This document shows positions 26,812 through 36,046 of a stretch of DNA of 64,000 nucleotides, one piece after another; within the stretch, counting starts at the first letter, position 1; each line of letters begins with the position of its first letter. The DNA is from Mycolicibacterium gilvum (GTDB lineage Bacteria > Actinomycetota > Actinomycetes > Mycobacteriales > Mycobacteriaceae), in NCBI RefSeq assembly GCF_900454025.1, contig NZ_UGQM01000001.1:1116001-1180000 (forward strand), in the 5' to 3' direction. The notes below the pieces were generated by a model. It searched no databases. It had not been told where the DNA came from and worked only from the letters and a program-made list of their open reading frames with translations. The position numbers and the translations under genes were made by a program.

Positions 26812-27781
26812 ACGTCCAATACAGCACGATGACGAGCACGACGATGATCGACGTGCTGGTCACGAAGCCGCCGACGGTGTCGATCCCCGGGTAGTCCACG
26901 TTCTGGCCGTAGAAACCGGTGATCGCCGTCGGCACGGCGATGATCGCGGCCCAGCCGGTCAGCTTCTTCATCACGATGTTCAACCGCGCGTCCTGCAGGG
27001 ACAGGTTCGTCTCGAACACGGTGGTGACCATGTCGCGCAACGACTCCGTCCACTCCGAGGCCCGCAGCACATGGTCGTACAGGTCGGCGTACACCGCGTC
27101 GAGTTCGACCGCGTTCCTGGCGTCCAGGCGGCGGTGCTGGAGCGCCGTGACGACCTCCCGCATCGGCAGCACCACACGGCGCAGCGAGACCAGGTCCTTG
27201 CGCAGCTGAAAAGTCCTGCGCTGCAGTCGACCTCGCAGTGGACGCTCGGCGAAGAGGTCGTCCTCAAGTGATTCGATCCCGTCGTCGAGCGACTGGACCG
27301 CGGCGAAGTGGCCGTCGACCACCACGTCGAGAAGGGCGTGCACCAGCGAACCGACCCCGTGCTCCTGCCCGCCGAGATCGTCGTAACGCCGGGACACCTT
27401 CTCCATGTCGACGTGCGGGGAGATCCGCACGGTGATCAGCCCGCGAGGCAGCACGAACCCGGAGATGCGGTGGATCTCCAGGGTGGACTCCGAGTTGTCC
27501 TCCGGCGCAGGGTCCTTCACCCAGACGTCGTACACGGTGAAGAACGTGTGCGTCTTGTAGACCACGGCCTTGGTCCGCTCGGCGTCGGCGATCGCGTCCT
27601 CGACCGCCCACTCGTTGAGGCCGATCTCCTCGGCGAGGCTCTTGAGCGTCGCGTGGTCCGGGTCGTAGATGTCACACCACAGCAGCGTGCCCTCGGTGGC
27701 GAGGTACTCCGAGATCGCCGAGAACTCGAAGTCGTCGGCGGTCTTTCCGTCCCGCCAGATCCTGCCGTGGACATGGGTCAC
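26789..27781 (-). CDS. CorA-family divalent cation transporter
   Basis: A 330-residue protein with a large acidic cytoplasmic N-terminal domain and two C-terminal membrane helices, as in CorA magnesium channels. The signature normally reads YGMN; here it is GFYGQNVDYPG, with Gln for Met. This change is within the range of CorA-like proteins but could alter ion choice. The C-terminal basic end (FKARDWL) is as expected. The GTG at 27779-27781 is the start. The 3' end overlaps the reductase gene. Magnesium, cobalt or zinc transport are all possible. Confidence 0.88.
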   Translation of the reverse strand: MTHVHGRIWRDGKTADDFEFSAISEYLATEGTLLWCDIYDPDHATLKSLAEEIGLNEWAVEDAIADAERTKAVVYKTHTFFTVYDVWVKDPAPEDNSESTLEIHRISGFVLPRGLITVRISPHVDMEKVSRRYDDLGGQEHGVGSLVHALLDVVVDGHFAAVQSLDDGIESLEDDLFAERPLRGRLQRRTFQLRKDLVSLRRVVLPMREVVTALQHRRLDARNAVELDAVYADLYDHVLRASEWTESLRDMVTTVFETNLSLQDARLNIVMKKLTGWAAIIAVPTAITGFYGQNVDYPGIDTVGGFVTSTSIIVVLVIVLYWTFKARDWL

Positions 27782-27816
27782 CGGGCCATCATGGCACCGC
27801 GACGGCGCCGTCGGCG

Positions 27817-28518
27817 TCAGCCGAGCGTGAACTCCGTCGCGAGCCCGTCGATTCCGGCCCGGATCGCGTCGAGGGCGTACTTGCGCGCCTTGAGCTTGGT
27901 CGCGAGGTGTGCACCGGCGTGCAGCGTGGTCGCGGCCTCGGCCGCCACCTGCTGCGCGCGGGTGAGTACCTGATCGGCCTCGACGATCTCGTCGAGCCAG
28001 CCGGCTGCGACGGCGTCGTCACCGACGTAGGTCGAGGCCAGCGCGGCGCTGCGCTCGAATGCCGCGGGGGTCAGCCGGGCGCGCATGATCTCCAGCGCGG
28101 CGATCGGGATCGTCATGCCGATCGCGACCTCGATGGCCTGGCACCGGGTCTTCGGTTGCCCCACCCGGTGATCGCCCGACAGCAGCAGGAACGAACCCAT
28201 CGCGATCGCCGGCCCCGTCGCGGCGATGATCACCGGCACCGGGAAGGTCAGCGTCCGCACCGACAGCTCGAAGCCGCCCGACAGCATGCCCAGCGCCGCG
28301 GCGGCGTCGCCGGACTGGAAGACCCCGAGATCGAAACCGCCGCTGAACACCCGCGAATTGCCCGCGAGGACGACGGCCTTGGCCTTGTCGGCCTCGGCCC
28401 GGTCGAGCGCGTCGTTGATCGCGGCCTGCATCGCGGGGCCGAGGACGTTCACCTTGCCGTCGTCGAGGGTGACGGTGGCGACGGAGTCAGCGAGGTCATA
28501 GGACACGGTGCCGGTCAT
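27817..28518 (-). CDS. echA3: Enoyl-CoA hydratase/isomerase family protein (EchA3)
   Basis: A 233-residue crotonase-fold protein, positional counterpart of Rv0632c (echA3). The oxyanion-hole segments are VLAGNSRVFSGGFDLGVFQ and ATGPAIAMGSFLLLSGDHRV. The acidic catalytic residues of true enoyl-CoA hydratases (Glu at the start of helix 3 and in the following loop) are not obvious: the region reads CQAIEVAIGMTIP. Hydratase activity is therefore not certain, and another crotonase reaction is possible. A TACGTT hexamer ends 7 nt before the ATG, consistent with a leaderless message. Confidence 0.88.
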   Translation of the reverse strand: MTGTVSYDLADSVATVTLDDGKVNVLGPAMQAAINDALDRAEADKAKAVVLAGNSRVFSGGFDLGVFQSGDAAAALGMLSGGFELSVRTLTFPVPVIIAATGPAIAMGSFLLLSGDHRVGQPKTRCQAIEVAIGMTIPIAALEIMRARLTPAAFERSAALASTYVGDDAVAAGWLDEIVEADQVLTRAQQVAAEAATTLHAGAHLATKLKARKYALDAIRAGIDGLATEFTLG

Positions 28519-28525
28519 GGGGACG

Positions 28526-28531
28526 AACGTA
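28526..28531 (-). promoter_or_regulatory. -10 box (TACGTT) for echA3
   Basis: TACGTT on the minus strand fits TANNNT and sits 7 nt before the ATG at 28516-28518. There is no ribosome binding site between, so a leaderless transcript is likely. Confidence 0.45.
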
Positions 28532-28666
28532 ACAGCGGCGGGGTTCGGCCCGCGAAACGCGTAGTGGACTACGCGCGACTGCCGGCGCCACGGTTCCTAC
28601 CGTGAGATCTGCGCGGTGTCACGAGGGGTTACCGCGCCTCGCTGCCGGCTTCCTTGCTGTGGGGGT

Positions 28667-29695
28667 TCAGGAAGCCGCGACGAGTGCCGGGATCTCCGCG
28701 GCGGGCGGGGGCGCCGCGGAGCCCGGCACCAGACGTTCCGAGCGGGCGTCCCAGTCCGGGTCCGCCCACACCACGCGCGACGGTAGGCGCCGCCAGTACG
28801 ACGGATGCGCCCGCAGAAAACACTGCACGCTCGCGTGCACCGTCGCCTCCTCCGGAACTTTGCGGAAGGTCACCGCCGGGACGCCGCCGGCGAGCGCGTC
28901 GGCACCCCGGGTGGCGTACCGCTCGGGGCACTGCCGCAGCGCCGCACCGGCCCGCACCGCGCCGTCGAGCACCCAGTCCAGCGCGACGCCGGCCAGCCAT
29001 GGTCGCGCGCCCCGACCGCCCGTGATATCGCCGTGGGTGCCGCGGAACCACACCTCCTCCACGCCGCCGCCCGCTGCGCCACCCAGCAACTGCGGCCCGG
29101 GATGCGGGTACCCGCCGTCGATCGCGACCGCATGGCGGGCCGAGCGCACCGTGGGCAACCGTCCCACCGCCCCCGCCCGCGCGAACCCCGCCGGCGCGAC
29201 GCAGTCCCACAGACCCAGGAACGCCACCTCGACCGCCACGTCGTCACGATCCGACAGGCCCGCGACGACCCCGGCGATACGCCGCCAGTCAGCGGCGTCT
29301 CGCGGGGTTCGCGGCAACGCGTAGGTGGACAGCGCGTACTCACGGAAATCGTCGGTCGTCCATCCGGGGACGTCACCGTTGAGGACACCGACCGTTCCCA
29401 GCAGCCGGGCGAGCGCGTACGCCGACACCGCACCGCGGCCTGCACCGAACAGGAAGAGGCGGTCGCCCGGCGCCCATTCGTCGACCAGGAATCCGTAGGC
29501 CCCGGCAACGGCCGCGCGGGCCGCGTCGAGGGCGGTGTGTCCGGCACCGAACGCGCCCCGGCGGTGTCCGGGACACGTGGGGGACCACACGATCTGATCG
29601 GCCGACCTCTGGAGCAGCACCGCCGACACCGAGGCGTTGGTGGACTCCGCGACACCGTCGCGGTCACGGTCGAAGCACAGCGCGATGTTCTTCAC
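28667..29695 (-). CDS. DUF2235 protein (alpha/beta-hydrolase-like)
   Basis: A 342-residue protein of the DUF2235 family. The N-terminus KNIALCFDRDRDGVAEST is the usual DUF2235 opening (family form is CFDGTxN, here CFDRDRDG). The nucleophile-elbow-like segment is LFLFGAGRGAVSAYALARLLG, where GAGRG replaces the common G-F-S-R-G, so the serine nucleophile is missing. Later family segments are FLGLWDCVAP and EEVWFRGTHGDITGG. Loss of the serine suggests that it may not be a hydrolase. The GTG at 29693-29695 has GGGGG upstream; a GTG 15 nt earlier is also possible. It lies between echA3 and the glyoxalase gene where M. tuberculosis has Rv0633c; whether the two are related was not tested. Confidence 0.7.
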   Translation of the reverse strand: MKNIALCFDRDRDGVAESTNASVSAVLLQRSADQIVWSPTCPGHRRGAFGAGHTALDAARAAVAGAYGFLVDEWAPGDRLFLFGAGRGAVSAYALARLLGTVGVLNGDVPGWTTDDFREYALSTYALPRTPRDAADWRRIAGVVAGLSDRDDVAVEVAFLGLWDCVAPAGFARAGAVGRLPTVRSARHAVAIDGGYPHPGPQLLGGAAGGGVEEVWFRGTHGDITGGRGARPWLAGVALDWVLDGAVRAGAALRQCPERYATRGADALAGGVPAVTFRKVPEEATVHASVQCFLRAHPSYWRRLPSRVVWADPDWDARSERLVPGSAAPPPAAEIPALVAAS

Positions 29696-29808
29696 GAAGA
29701 CCCCCGACACGGGTTGCCGACAGCGCCGGGGTCGAGTTTGCCAGAATCGCCGACGACGAGGGCCTCTTTGCCGATAGTCGGGCCGACGGTCGGCCGGGGA
29801 CTAGCGCG

Positions 29809-30525
29809 TCAGCCGCCCATCAGCATGCGCCACTGATCCAGGTTGCTCGCCCGGTACACGTAGTTGCTGCCGCGAACGTCGGACAGCGGTGCGCTCGGTT
29901 CGGCGGAGTACCAGTGACCGGGGAACACCGTCGGATCGCCGGGCAGCTGTGCCAGCGCCTGCAGGCTGCGGAACATGTCGTCGACGTCGCCGCCGGGGAA
30001 GTCGGTGCGCCCGCACCCCTCGAGGAACAACGTGTCGCCGGCGACCAGACGGCCGTCCAGCAGGAAGCACTGACTTCCCGGGGTGTGGCCCGGCGTGTGC
30101 AGCAGCTCGATGTCGATGTCGCCGATCGAGACCGTGTCGCCGTGCTGATGCGTGGTCAGCTCACTCGGCGCGATCCCGGTGACCTTCGAGACCCAGTCGG
30201 CCTCGTGAGCGTTGACATGGACCGGGACACTCACCCGTTCCAGCAGCTCGGCCAGCCCCTTGAGGGTGAAACCCATCATCGAACCGCCGACGTGGTCGGG
30301 GTGGTGATGGGTGACCAGCACCCCCGACAGGTGCATGCCGTCGGCCTCCAGCGCGTCCACCAGCTCGCCCGCCGCGTACGCCGGGTCCACCACGACGGCG
30401 TCGCCGGTCTCACGGTCGCCGATCAGATAGGCGAAGTTGCGCATCTGCTGGGCGATCATGTCTCCGGCGGCGAAGTCACGGCCCGAGAGCAGCTGTCGGA
30501 AGTAGAGACGGTCGGTGTCGGCCAT
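29809..30525 (-). CDS. Metallo-beta-lactamase-fold hydrolase, glyoxalase II-like
   Basis: A 238-residue MBL-fold hydrolase, positional counterpart of Rv0634c. Metal ligands are clear: THHHPDHVGG (HxHxDH), HTPGHTPGS, VAGDTLF and PGHWYS near the end. Glyoxalase II enzymes hydrolyse S-lactoylglutathione-type thioesters; in a mycobacterium the thiol would be mycothiol or CoA, or the enzyme may be a persulfide dioxygenase. The ATG at 30523-30525 lies 7 nt after TACTCT and is preferred over an in-frame start six codons upstream. Confidence 0.87.
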   Translation of the reverse strand: MADTDRLYFRQLLSGRDFAAGDMIAQQMRNFAYLIGDRETGDAVVVDPAYAAGELVDALEADGMHLSGVLVTHHHPDHVGGSMMGFTLKGLAELLERVSVPVHVNAHEADWVSKVTGIAPSELTTHQHGDTVSIGDIDIELLHTPGHTPGSQCFLLDGRLVAGDTLFLEGCGRTDFPGGDVDDMFRSLQALAQLPGDPTVFPGHWYSAEPSAPLSDVRGSNYVYRASNLDQWRMLMGG

Positions 30526-30532
30526 GCGATTC

Positions 30533-30538
30533 AGAGTA
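30533..30538 (-). promoter_or_regulatory. -10 box (TACTCT) for the glyoxalase II-like gene
   Basis: TACTCT on the minus strand fits TANNNT, with 7 nt to the ATG at 30523-30525 and no ribosome binding site, again a leaderless arrangement. Confidence 0.45.
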
Positions 30539-30608
30539 GGCACTGCACGAGCGGTCGACGGGGCCGCGGTCGCCTTTTCGGCGGCGAACGGCCGGAATGA
30601 CCAGCGGT

Positions 30609-30638
30609 TTGGCGCCGCAAACGGTGAGAATGTACCCT
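30609..30638 (+). promoter_or_regulatory. Promoter candidate for the tRNA-Thr/tRNA-Met/rpmG/had region
   Basis: TTGGCG (30609-30614) and TACCCT (30633-30638) are separated by 18 bp and lie 33 bp before tRNA-Thr. The -35 matches TTGACA in four of six positions and the -10 fits TANNNT. Confidence 0.45.
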
Positions 30639-30670
30639 CTTTAAGGCTCGTGCCGGTTGCGCGAGAGAAG

Positions 30671-30743
30671 GCCCCCTTAGCTCAGTCGGTAGAGCGTTTC
30701 CATGGTAAGGAAAAGGTCAACGGTTCGATTCCGTTAGGGGGCT
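30671..30743 (+). tRNA. tRNA-Thr (GGT)
   Basis: A 73-nt cloverleaf. The acceptor stem GCCCCCT pairs with AGGGGGC, with discriminator T. The D-arm is GCTCAGTCGGTAGAGC. The anticodon stem TTTCC/GGAAA holds loop ATGGTAA with anticodon GGT. The T-arm contains GGTTCGATTCC. The CCA end is not encoded. Confidence 0.95.
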
Positions 30744-30792
30744 CGGTGGAAACCGGGGTGGCGGTTGCACGCTGCAGACCGGATCCGTCCGG

Positions 30793-30866
30793 GGCGGTGT
30801 AGCTCAGCTGGTTAGAGCGCACGACTCATAATCGTGAGGTCGGGAGATCGAGCCTCCCCACCGCTA
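30793..30866 (+). tRNA. tRNA-Met (CAT), elongator type
   Basis: A 74-nt cloverleaf with acceptor stem GGCGGTG/CACCGCT and discriminator A, D-arm GCTCAGCTGGTTAGAGC, and anticodon loop CTCATAA with anticodon CAT. The T-arm is GGGAG/CTCCC around ATCGAGC. The paired first position and the lack of the three G-C pairs expected at the bottom of an initiator anticodon stem point to the elongator form. It lies 49 bp after tRNA-Thr. Confidence 0.93.
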
Positions 30867-30902
30867 CAGAAACGCGAACGCAAAGAACGAAGGACGACTG
30901 AC

Positions 30903-31070
30903 GTGGCCTCCAGTACCGACGTACGGCCCAAGATCACCTTGGCCTGCGAGGTGTGCAAGCACCGCAACTACATCACGAAGAAGAACCGCCGCAACGATCC
31001 CGACCGCCTCGAGATCAAGAAGTTCTGCCCCAACTGCGGCAAGCACCAGGCTCACAAAGAGTCGCGCTGA
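30903..31070 (+). CDS. rpmG: 50S ribosomal protein L33
   Basis: A 55-residue L33, counterpart of Rv0634B (rpmG2). Two CxxC pairs, CEVCKHRN and CPNCGKH, show the zinc-binding form; mycobacteria also keep zinc-free paralogues for zinc shortage. RPKITLACE and [20 protein letters not shown] are the conserved core. The GTG at 30903 has AAGGA about 9 nt upstream. It lies 36 bp after tRNA-Met and before hadA. Confidence 0.95.
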   Translation: MASSTDVRPKITLACEVCKHRNYITKKNRRNDPDRLEIKKFCPNCGKHQAHKESR

Positions 31071-31123
31071 GCGACCCCCGACGAGGGCCGGCGCCGTCGA
31101 TACACCGGCTGAGGTCGACCAGG

Positions 31124-31129
31124 TAGGTT
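31124..31129 (+). promoter_or_regulatory. -10 box (TAGGTT) for hadA
   Basis: TAGGTT fits TANNNT and is followed after 8 nt by the hadA GTG, with no ribosome binding site. This gives hadABC its own probable leaderless promoter just after rpmG. Confidence 0.45.
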
Positions 31130-31137
31130 CAATACTC

Positions 31138-31617
31138 GTGTCTTTTCTGGACGGATTCGTCGGGACGCACTTTCGTTATCCCGACCACTACGTCGTGGGA
31201 CGCGAGAAGATCCGCGAGTACGCCGTCGCGGTCAAGAACTCCGACCCCGCATTCTTCGACGAGGACGCCGCCGCCGAGCTCGGACATGATGCGCTGCTGG
31301 CCCCGCTGACGTTCATCTCGGTGTTCGGCTACCAGGCGCAGTGGGCGATGTTCGCCGCGAACAACATCGGCATCTCCGACGCCAAGATCGTCCAGGTCGA
31401 CCAGTCTCTGCGGTTCGTCCGCCCCATCAAGGCCGGCGACGAACTGTACTGCGACGTGTGGATCGATTCGATCCGCAAGGCCCACGGCACCGACATCATC
31501 GTCACCAAGAACATCGTCAGCAACGGAAACGGCGACGTCGTCCAGGAGAGCTACACCACCCTGGCGGGACGTAGCGAAGAAGACGGAGAGAGCGGCTTTT
31601 CAGATGGCATTGCGTGA
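31138..31617 (+). CDS. hadA: FAS-II (3R)-hydroxyacyl-ACP dehydratase subunit HadA
   Basis: A 159-residue hot-dog fold subunit that binds the acyl chain in the HadAB dehydratase of mycolic acid elongation. The N-terminal FVGTHFRYPDHYVVGREKIREYA and LLAPLTFISVFGYQ are characteristic. It lacks the catalytic D-x4-H hydratase motif, which is supplied by HadB. It overlaps hadB by 14 bp. Counterpart of Rv0635. The GTG start is preceded by a -10 box at 8 nt. Confidence 0.95.
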   Translation: MSFLDGFVGTHFRYPDHYVVGREKIREYAVAVKNSDPAFFDEDAAAELGHDALLAPLTFISVFGYQAQWAMFAANNIGISDAKIVQVDQSLRFVRPIKAGDELYCDVWIDSIRKAHGTDIIVTKNIVSNGNGDVVQESYTTLAGRSEEDGESGFSDGIA

Positions 31618-32032
31618 GTTCAGTTCGGTCAAGGTCGGCGATCTGCTGCCCGAGAAGGTCATCCCGCTGACGCGGGCCGACCTCGTCAACTACGCGGGCG
31701 TGTCCGGCGACCTGAACCCCATCCACTGGGACGACGAGATCGCCAAGCAGGTCGGCCTCGACACCGCGATCGCGCACGGCATGCTCACGATGGGCCTCGG
31801 TGGCGGGTACGTCACCGAGTGGGTCGGGGACCCCGCCGCCGTCACCGAGTACAACGTGCGGTTCACCGCCGTCGTGCCCGTGCCCAACGACGGCAAGGGC
31901 GCGGAGATCGTGTTCAACGGACGCGTGAAGTCCGTCGACCCCGAGTCCCGGTCCGTGACCATCGCGCTGAGCGCCACGTCCGGAGGTAAGAAGATCTTCG
32001 GTCGCGCCGTCGCCATCGCGAAGCTCGCGTAA
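31604..32032 (+). CDS. hadB: FAS-II (3R)-hydroxyacyl-ACP dehydratase catalytic subunit HadB
   Basis: A 142-residue MaoC-like hot-dog protein carrying the hydratase-2 active site: VSGDLNPIHWDDE with Asp and His, and IAHGMLTMGLGGGYVTEW. It pairs with HadA for early and with HadC for late elongation steps of meromycolate synthesis, acting on AcpM-bound chains. The gene sits between hadA and hadC with a 14-bp overlap on one side and 9 bp on the other. Counterpart of Rv0636. Confidence 0.96.
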   Translation: MALREFSSVKVGDLLPEKVIPLTRADLVNYAGVSGDLNPIHWDDEIAKQVGLDTAIAHGMLTMGLGGGYVTEWVGDPAAVTEYNVRFTAVVPVPNDGKGAEIVFNGRVKSVDPESRSVTIALSATSGGKKIFGRAVAIAKLA

Positions 32033-32041
32033 GGCACCTCG

Positions 32042-32590
32042 ATGGCACTCAAAACCGATATCCGCGGAATGGTCTGGGAGTACCCGGACGTCTTCGTCGT
32101 CGCCCGCGAGCAGATCCGCCAGTACGCCAACGCCGTCAAGGCCAAGGATCCGGCCAGCCACGACGAGGCCGCGGCCGCCGAGCTCGGCCACAGCGCGATC
32201 ATCGCGCCGCCGACCTTCATGTCGATCTTCGCGGTGATGATCCAGAACCACTTCTTCCAGCATGTCGACGTGGGTCTGGAGACGCTGCAGATCGTCCAGG
32301 TCGACCAGCGGTTCCTGTTCCGCCGTCCCATCAAGGACGGCGATCGCCTCCGTGGCGCACTGACCATCCTGACCGTCGACGAGCGGTTCGGCGCCGACAT
32401 CGTCACCACCCGCAACGTGCTGACCGACGACGCAGGCGAGGTCGTGATGGAGTCCTTCACCACGCTGATGGGCCACGAGGGCGACAACTCGATCTCGGCC
32501 GGCTGGGATCCCGAGACGGGGCAGGTCGTGCGCAAGCCCGTCAAGCACGACACCGACGAGGACACCGCCGACACCGAAGCCGCCGGGTAG
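32042..32590 (+). CDS. hadC: FAS-II (3R)-hydroxyacyl-ACP dehydratase subunit HadC
   Basis: A 182-residue paralogue of HadA: it shares the pattern YPDVFVVAREQIRQYANAVKAKDP, IIAPPTFMSIFAV and the FRRPIKDGDRL segment. HadC confers preference for long chains in HadBC. The ATG is preceded by AAGG. The C-terminal 25 residues are charged and acidic. Counterpart of Rv0637, and the last gene before the tRNA-Trp promoter. Confidence 0.95.
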   Translation: MALKTDIRGMVWEYPDVFVVAREQIRQYANAVKAKDPASHDEAAAAELGHSAIIAPPTFMSIFAVMIQNHFFQHVDVGLETLQIVQVDQRFLFRRPIKDGDRLRGALTILTVDERFGADIVTTRNVLTDDAGEVVMESFTTLMGHEGDNSISAGWDPETGQVVRKPVKHDTDEDTADTEAAG

Positions 32591-32622
32591 ATCCGGATTA
32601 GTAACTCGGACCCGCGGCGCGC

Positions 32623-32628
32623 TACACT
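32623..32628 (+). promoter_or_regulatory. -10 box (TACACT) for the tRNA-Trp-secE-nusG unit
   Basis: TACACT, a strong TANNNT match, lies in the hadC-tRNA-Trp gap. The -35 region (around TTAGTA at 32598) is poor. A transcript from here would have a leader of about 95 nt before tRNA-Trp. Confidence 0.5.
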
Positions 32629-32653
32629 CGGGCTTCGGGGTTTTCCCAGTTAA

Positions 32654-32696
32654 GCGCGCTGTCCGTCGGCTCTGATCGACCGAACGGGGAGCGCGC
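32654..32696 (+). other. Inverted repeat / hairpin upstream of tRNA-Trp
   Basis: GCGCGCT (32654-32660) is the exact reverse complement of AGCGCGC (32690-32696), and inner segments CCGT and ACGG can extend the pairing after a 2-nt internal loop. It lies between the -10 box at 32623 and the tRNA, so it would form at the 5' end of the transcript and may take part in processing. There is no U-run for termination. Confidence 0.45.
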
Positions 32697-32726
32697 AAAT
32701 TGTGTGGGCCCTGCAGGGACCCCTGA

Positions 32727-32799
<73 letters not shown>

Positions 32800-32887
32800 C
32801 GCAACTGAATACTCGACAAGTGTGGACACTCTTCAGTCTTGGATACTGGAGGGCGGACCACAAAGGACGAACAGACGGGAACATGCG

Positions 32888-33337
32888 GTGAGCGACGAGC
32901 GCGACGGTGTCAGCTCCGCGGACACCGACCACGGCACAGAGACCGACGACGGTGACAACCGCGGCCAGACCGCGGTGGTGACGCGGCCCCTGCGGCCGAC
33001 CGGGAAGCGGTCACGACGTGCCGTGGAGGCCGACGACACCGACGACGAGTCACCCGAGACCGAGGCCTCCGGTTCCAAGGACGACGACGGCCGCGGCCCC
33101 AAAGCCAAGAAGAAGACGGCCAAGAAGCCCAAGGACCAGCCGTCGCGCAATCCGATCGCCTTCGTCGTCAACTACCTCAAGGAAGTTCTCGGCGAGCTGC
33201 GCAAGGTCATCTGGCCGAACCGCAAGGAAATGGTCGCGTACACGACGACCGTGCTGTTCTTCCTGATCTTCATGGTGGCGTTGATCGGTGGGGTGGATCT
33301 GGGCCTGGCGAAGCTCATCACCTGGATCTTCGCCTGA
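32888..33337 (+). CDS. secE: Preprotein translocase subunit SecE
   Basis: A 149-residue SecE, part of the SecYEG channel. The C-terminal 65 residues are the conserved part: PIAFVVNYLKEVLGELRKVI with the W-P-N/T segment IWPNRKEM, and then one membrane helix (TVLFFLIFMVALIGGVDLGL). The first 85 residues are a charged extension with lysine and acidic runs, as is usual in actinobacteria. The GTG at 32888 fits that length; the longer open frame runs back through tRNA-Trp and is not used. Confidence 0.95.
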   Translation: MSDERDGVSSADTDHGTETDDGDNRGQTAVVTRPLRPTGKRSRRAVEADDTDDESPETEASGSKDDDGRGPKAKKKTAKKPKDQPSRNPIAFVVNYLKEVLGELRKVIWPNRKEMVAYTTTVLFFLIFMVALIGGVDLGLAKLITWIFA

Positions 33338-33395
33338 CCTGCGCGCAAGGCCCAGAGGCGACGAGAGCCGCCGGAAAGTATTGAGAGAGGACTGA

Positions 33396-34223
<828 letters not shown>

Positions 34224-34257
34224 GTCTTCGTAGAGGAAAGAAAAGGAACGCACGACT

Positions 34258-34686
34258 ATGCCCCCGAAGAAGAAGGTCACCGGGCTGATCAAGCTGCAGA
34301 TCCAGGCCGGGCAGGCCAACCCCGCCCCGCCGGTCGGTCCCGCGCTCGGCCAGCACGGCGTCAACATCATGGAGTTCTGCAAGGCGTACAACGCCGCGAC
34401 CGAGTCGCAGCGCGGCAACGTCATCCCCGTGGAGATCACCGTCTACGAGGACCGCAGCTTCACGTTCGCGCTGAAGACCCCGCCCGCCGCCAAGCTGCTG
34501 CTCAAGGCAGCCGGTGTGCCCAAGGGTTCCGGTGAGCCGCACAAGACCAAGGTCGCCAAGGTGACGTGGGATCAGGTGCGCGAGATCGCCGAGACCAAGA
34601 AGGAAGACCTGAACGCCAACGACATCGACCAGGCCGCGAAGATCATCGCCGGCACGGCGCGGTCCATGGGCATCACAGTCGAGTAG
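34258..34686 (+). CDS. rplK: 50S ribosomal protein L11
   Basis: A 142-residue L11 of standard length. Conserved are [20 protein letters not shown] at the N-terminus and [11 protein letters not shown] at the C-terminus. It binds the GTPase centre of 23S rRNA. The ATG has GGAAAG and AAGGAA upstream. It is 34 bp after nusG and 95 bp before rplA, so all are probably on one transcript. Confidence 0.98.
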   Translation: MPPKKKVTGLIKLQIQAGQANPAPPVGPALGQHGVNIMEFCKAYNAATESQRGNVIPVEITVYEDRSFTFALKTPPAAKLLLKAAGVPKGSGEPHKTKVAKVTWDQVREIAETKKEDLNANDIDQAAKIIAGTARSMGITVE

Positions 34687-34781
34687 CTTGCGGATCGACC
34701 AGACCGCGGTCGAATAAGACCGATCACGTGGGAGAGCTGGCATCGGCTCGCAACCACAACTTCTGAACCGAGGAGACAACA

Positions 34782-35501
34782 ATGAGCAAGAACAGCAAGG
34801 CCTACAAAGAGGCCGCCGAGAAGATCGACAGGGACCGCGTCTACACGCCGCTCGAGGCCGCCAAGCTGGCCAAGGAGACGTCGTCGAAGAAGCAGGACGC
34901 CACCGTCGAGGTCGCGATCCGGCTGGGTGTCGACCCCCGCAAGGCCGACCAGATGGTGCGCGGCACCGTCAACCTGCCCCACGGCACCGGTAAGACCGCC
35001 CGCGTCGCCGTGTTCGCCGTCGGTGAGAAGGCCGAGCAGGCCCTCGCCGCGGGCGCCGACGTGGTCGGCAGCGACGACCTGATCGAGAAGATCCAGGGCG
35101 GCTTCCTCGACTTCGACGCCGCGATCGCCACCCCGGACCAGATGGCCAAGGTCGGCCGCATCGCCCGCATCCTCGGCCCGCGTGGCCTGATGCCGAACCC
35201 GAAGACCGGCACCGTGACCCCCGACGTCACCAAGGCCGTCAACGACATCAAGGGCGGCAAGATCAACTTCCGCGTCGACAAGCAGGCCAACCTGCACTTC
35301 GTGATCGGCAAGGCGTCGTTCGACGAGAAGGCGCTGGCGGAGAACTACGGCGCCGCGCTCGACGAGATCCTGCGCGCCAAGCCGTCGTCGTCGAAGGGCC
35401 GCTACCTGAAGAAGGTCGTCGTCTCGACCACGACGGGCCCGGGCATCCCGGTGGATCCGACCGTGACCCGCAACTTCACGGAAGAGCCGGCGCAGAGCTG
35501 A
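34782..35501 (+). CDS. rplA: 50S ribosomal protein L1
   Basis: A 239-residue L1 with the signature [21 protein letters not shown]1 binds 23S rRNA at the stalk and in many bacteria represses its own operon. The ATG follows GAGGAGACAAC. It is the last gene before the terminator at 35513-35542. Confidence 0.98.
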   Translation: MSKNSKAYKEAAEKIDRDRVYTPLEAAKLAKETSSKKQDATVEVAIRLGVDPRKADQMVRGTVNLPHGTGKTARVAVFAVGEKAEQALAAGADVVGSDDLIEKIQGGFLDFDAAIATPDQMAKVGRIARILGPRGLMPNPKTGTVTPDVTKAVNDIKGGKINFRVDKQANLHFVIGKASFDEKALAENYGAALDEILRAKPSSSKGRYLKKVVVSTTTGPGIPVDPTVTRNFTEEPAQS

Positions 35502-35512
35502 CCCGACCGACG

Positions 35513-35542
35513 AAAAACCCCGCCCATCGGGCGGGGTTTTTT
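35513..35542 (+). terminator. Intrinsic terminator after rplA
   Basis: A perfect stem, ACCCCGCCC/GGGCGGGGT with loop ATC, is followed by six T. A-run and T-run flanks make it symmetrical, so it could also stop transcription from the right. It begins 12 bp after the rplA stop codon. Confidence 0.93.
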
Positions 35543-35749
35543 GTGTCGGAAAGCTTTTGAGAGTGCTCCTCGGTCGCCGACTCTGACCCCGCCGGACCAC
35601 CGTCCCCCACGAACGGTAGGTCAGACGCGCCGGTCAGAGGTCTACGGTATCCCCCTGGCGAACCGTGACGCGACGGCCGAAGAGCACCCTCGCGCAGCAA
35701 CATAACACCGGCCGGTCGGCTTTTTCCGAAGATTCGCAGCACACGTCTG

Positions 35750-36046
35750 TCAGGCAGCGCCGGACGCGAAGCGGGTGAGGACATCGCAGGATAGCCGCTG
35801 CTGCGGGAAGCCTGCCCGCAGGCATGCCGCGATGACGGCCTCCGAGGACGCCGCGTCGAAGACACCGTAGAGCACCTCGTCCGACGGCACGGCCAGCGTC
35901 GCGACGAGCCGGATGGGCGCCCCCTCGGCGGTCGTCACCTCGGTCGCCGTCCGGATCCGGGTGGTGATGTCGTCGACGGTCGCCTCCGCCAGATCGGCCA
36001 GATACCACTCGGCGAGGAAGTTCGTCGCGCTGCGCCCGTCGCCCAT
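35750..36046 (-). CDS. Small hypothetical protein, DUF4242-like
   Basis: A 98-residue protein. The pattern FLAEWYLADLAEATVDDI, then DEVLYGVFDAASSEAVIAAC and a closing AGFPQQRLSCDV resembles DUF4242 ferredoxin-fold proteins (two beta-alpha-beta units), some of which bind nickel in Streptomyces. The usual histidine or cysteine ligands are not evident, so metal binding is not claimed. The ATG at 36044-36046 is chosen because the longer frame starts with arginine-rich sequence. It is isolated between rplA and the mycolate methyltransferase gene. Confidence 0.6.
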   Translation of the reverse strand: MGDGRSATNFLAEWYLADLAEATVDDITTRIRTATEVTTAEGAPIRLVATLAVPSDEVLYGVFDAASSEAVIAACLRAGFPQQRLSCDVLTRFASGAA

